DNA from: Thermocatellispora tengchongensis
GTDB lineage: Bacteria; Actinomycetota; Actinomycetes; Streptosporangiales; Streptosporangiaceae
Direction of reading: 5' to 3'
Assembly (NCBI RefSeq): GCF_014202315.1
Contig: NZ_JACHGN010000016.1
Location: 186,001-250,000 of the forward strand
Length of the DNA: 64,000 bases
Shown here in pieces: positions 62,526-64,000 of the stretch. Position 1 is the stretch's first letter, and the number at the start of each line of letters is the position of its first letter. The notes below the pieces were generated by a model. That model saw nothing but the letters and a program-made list of their open reading frames with translations. It was not told the origin of the DNA and did not search any database. The position numbers and the translations under genes are program-made.

Positions 62526-63418
62526 GCACGCTGACCGCGGCCATCGTCGGCCCGGGGAACATCGGCACCGACCTGCTGGTCAAGCTGCTGCGCGGCGGGG
62601 CCGTGCAGGTCCACTCCATGGTGGGCGTCGATCCGGCCTCCGACGGCCTGGCCCGCGCCCGCGCGCTGGGCGTGGAGGCGTCGGCCGGCGGCGTGGACTG
62701 GCTGCTGGCCCAGGACACGCTGCCGGACCTGGTCTTCGAGGCGACCTCCGCCAAGGCGCACCTGGCCAACGCGCCCCGCTACGCCGAGGCGGGCATCAAG
62801 GCGATCGACCTCACCCCCGCCGCCGCCGGCCCGTTCGTGTGCCCGCCGGTGAACCTGGACGGCCTGGCCGACGCGCCGAACCTGAACATGATCACCTGCG
62901 GCGGGCAGGCCACCATCCCGATCGTGCACGCGGTCTCCTCGGTCGTTCCCGTCGCGTACGCCGAGATCGTCGCCTCGATCGCCTCGCGCTCGGCCGGGCC
63001 GGGCACCCGGGCCAACATCGACGAGTTCACCCAGACCACCGCGCGCGCGATCGAGAGCGTCGGCGGCGCGGGCAGGGGCAAGGCGATCATCATCCTGAAC
63101 CCGGTGGACCCGCCGATGATCATGCGGGACACCGTGTTCTGCGCGATCCCCGCCGACGCCGACACCGACGCCGTCGCCGAGTCGATCCACGCGATGGTGG
63201 CCGAGGTCGCGGCGTACGTGCCCGGCTACACGCTGCGCGCCGACCCGCAGTTCGACGCCCCGCGCGAGGAGTGGTACGGCCACGCCCGCGTGGCCGTGTT
63301 CCTGGAGGTGCGCGGCAACGGCGACTACCTGCCGCCGTGGGCCGGGAACCTGGACATCATGACCGCCGCCGCCGCCCGCGTGGGCGAGCGCCTCGCCCTC
63401 GGGAAGGTGACCACGTGA
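62522..63418 (+). CDS. Acetaldehyde dehydrogenase (acylating)
   Basis: The 298-residue enzyme (MhpF/HsaG/BphJ family) has the NAD motif [20 protein letters not shown] (residues 6-25) and the catalytic cysteine in [17 protein letters not shown] (about residue 126). It oxidises acetaldehyde or propionaldehyde to the acyl-CoA while bound to the aldolase, which channels the aldehyde. GTG 62522 overlaps the hydratase stop by 4 bases. Its end overlaps the aldolase start. Confidence 0.95.
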   Translation: MSTLTAAIVGPGNIGTDLLVKLLRGGAVQVHSMVGVDPASDGLARARALGVEASAGGVDWLLAQDTLPDLVFEATSAKAHLANAPRYAEAGIKAIDLTPAAAGPFVCPPVNLDGLADAPNLNMITCGGQATIPIVHAVSSVVPVAYAEIVASIASRSAGPGTRANIDEFTQTTARAIESVGGAGRGKAIIILNPVDPPMIMRDTVFCAIPADADTDAVAESIHAMVAEVAAYVPGYTLRADPQFDAPREEWYGHARVAVFLEVRGNGDYLPPWAGNLDIMTAAAARVGERLALGKVTT

Positions 63419-64000
63419 GCGAGAACACCACCGCGGCCCCCGCGAAGATCAGGATCACCGACTCGACGCTGCGCGACGGCAGCCACGCCATGGCCCACCG
63501 CTTCACCGAGGAGCAGGTGCGCGGCGTGGTGCACGCCCTGGACCGCGCCGGGGTGGAGGTCATCGAGGTGACCCACGGCGACGGGCTCGGCGGCTCGTCG
63601 TTCAACTACGGGTTCTCGCTGGAAGACGACATCAAGCTGGTGGCCGCCGCGGTGGACGAGGCGACCTCCGCCAGGATCGCCGTGCTGCTGCTGCCCGGCC
63701 TGGGCACGGTGGAGGACCTGAAGCGGGCGCACGGCGCGGGCGCGTCGGTGGCCAGGATCGCCACCCACTGCACCGAGGCCGACGTGTCGCTGCAGCACTT
63801 CGCCGCGGCCCGCGAGCTGGGCATGGAGACCGTGGGCTTCCTGATGCTCTCGCACCGCATCGGCCCGGCCGAGCTGGCCCGCCAGGCGCGGATCATGGTG
63901 GACGGCGGCGCCCAGTGCGTCTACGTGGTCGACTCCGCCGGCGCGCTGGTGCTGGGCGAGGCGCAGGCGCGGATCAGCGCCCTGGTCGCCGAGATCGGGC
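63415..64000 (+). CDS. 4-hydroxy-2-oxovalerate aldolase, cut by window edge
   Basis: The first 195 codons are present. The HMGL/DmpG-like barrel begins [20 protein letters not shown], with the metal/catalytic residues in TLRDG and H26 (SHAMAHRF), then [20 protein letters not shown]. It splits 4-hydroxy-2-oxo acids into pyruvate plus an aldehyde handed to the dehydrogenase encoded just upstream. GTG 63415 overlaps the previous stop by 4 bases. The C-terminal communication domain lies beyond base 64000. Confidence 0.94.
   Translation, partial: MSENTTAAPAKIRITDSTLRDGSHAMAHRFTEEQVRGVVHALDRAGVEVIEVTHGDGLGGSSFNYGFSLEDDIKLVAAAVDEATSARIAVLLLPGLGTVEDLKRAHGAGASVARIATHCTEADVSLQHFAAARELGMETVGFLMLSHRIGPAELARQARIMVDGGAQCVYVVDSAGALVLGEAQARISALVAEIG

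Overview
The window is about 72% GC, with strong third-position GC bias, many GTG starts, leaderless promoters, menaquinone genes, Tat-exported enzymes and a mycothiol-type MDMPI domain. This points to a high-GC actinomycete chromosome, most likely a Streptosporangiales relative (Nonomuraea/Streptosporangium-like). The genus is an inference from gene content only. I see no rRNA, tRNA, CRISPR array, phage or conjugation genes.

Layout. 1-9.5 kb is a patchwork of single regulators and enzymes: TetR/NmrA pair, exported NTF2-like protein, XRE-cupin regulator with divergent methyltransferase, PP2A-like phosphatase, GT1 glycosyltransferase, MerR, serine hydrolase, flavin-reductase-like protein. It carries several gene scars: a methyltransferase fragment, a PadR fragment and a serine hydrolase that looks chimeric. 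9.6-12.2 kb holds an inositol-phosphatase-family gene, an IolE-like TIM-barrel gene and a divergent GntR regulator. 12.3-20.3 kb carries a GNAT protein, menD, menB, menE, a CBM48 protein, an adenosine-deaminase-like gene, a phytase-like esterase and a DUF5999 protein. 21-27.9 kb is a sugar locus of unknown substrate: two permeases, a binding lipoprotein, an FAD oxidoreductase, a LacI repressor and a divergent PfkB kinase.

29-47.5 kb is a complete L-arabinose regulon: a ChvE/MmsAB-type importer, LacI, araA-araD-araB, a YtfQRT-YjfF-type importer, a second LacI, and a secreted 1178-residue GH51 arabinofuranosidase. Palindromes related to GTTAGCGCTAAC lie before nearly every transcription unit. 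They fit one operator class read by the two LacI paralogues, whose helix-turn-helix regions are nearly identical. The exported enzyme would release arabinofuranose, the two importers would take up the sugar, and AraA, AraB and AraD would convert it to D-xylulose 5-phosphate.

47.6-61.6 kb carries another LacI regulator, a 1510-residue P-type ATPase with a degenerate duplicated HAD half, a YCII/DGPF protein coupled to an ECF sigma factor, DUF6098, a Tat-exported PL8 lyase, a GT2 glycosyltransferase, an arginase-fold protein, thyX and an IclR regulator. 61.7-64 kb starts an overlapping operon for the lower meta-cleavage pathway (hydratase, acylating acetaldehyde dehydrogenase, aldolase), cut by the window edge.

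The most unusual signal is a short AT-rich dyad, CCTTTAC-N3-GTA (usually followed by GAT). It occurs four times in this GC-rich sequence: three times beside gene ends and once inside menE, where it coincides with rare codons and an atypical peptide.
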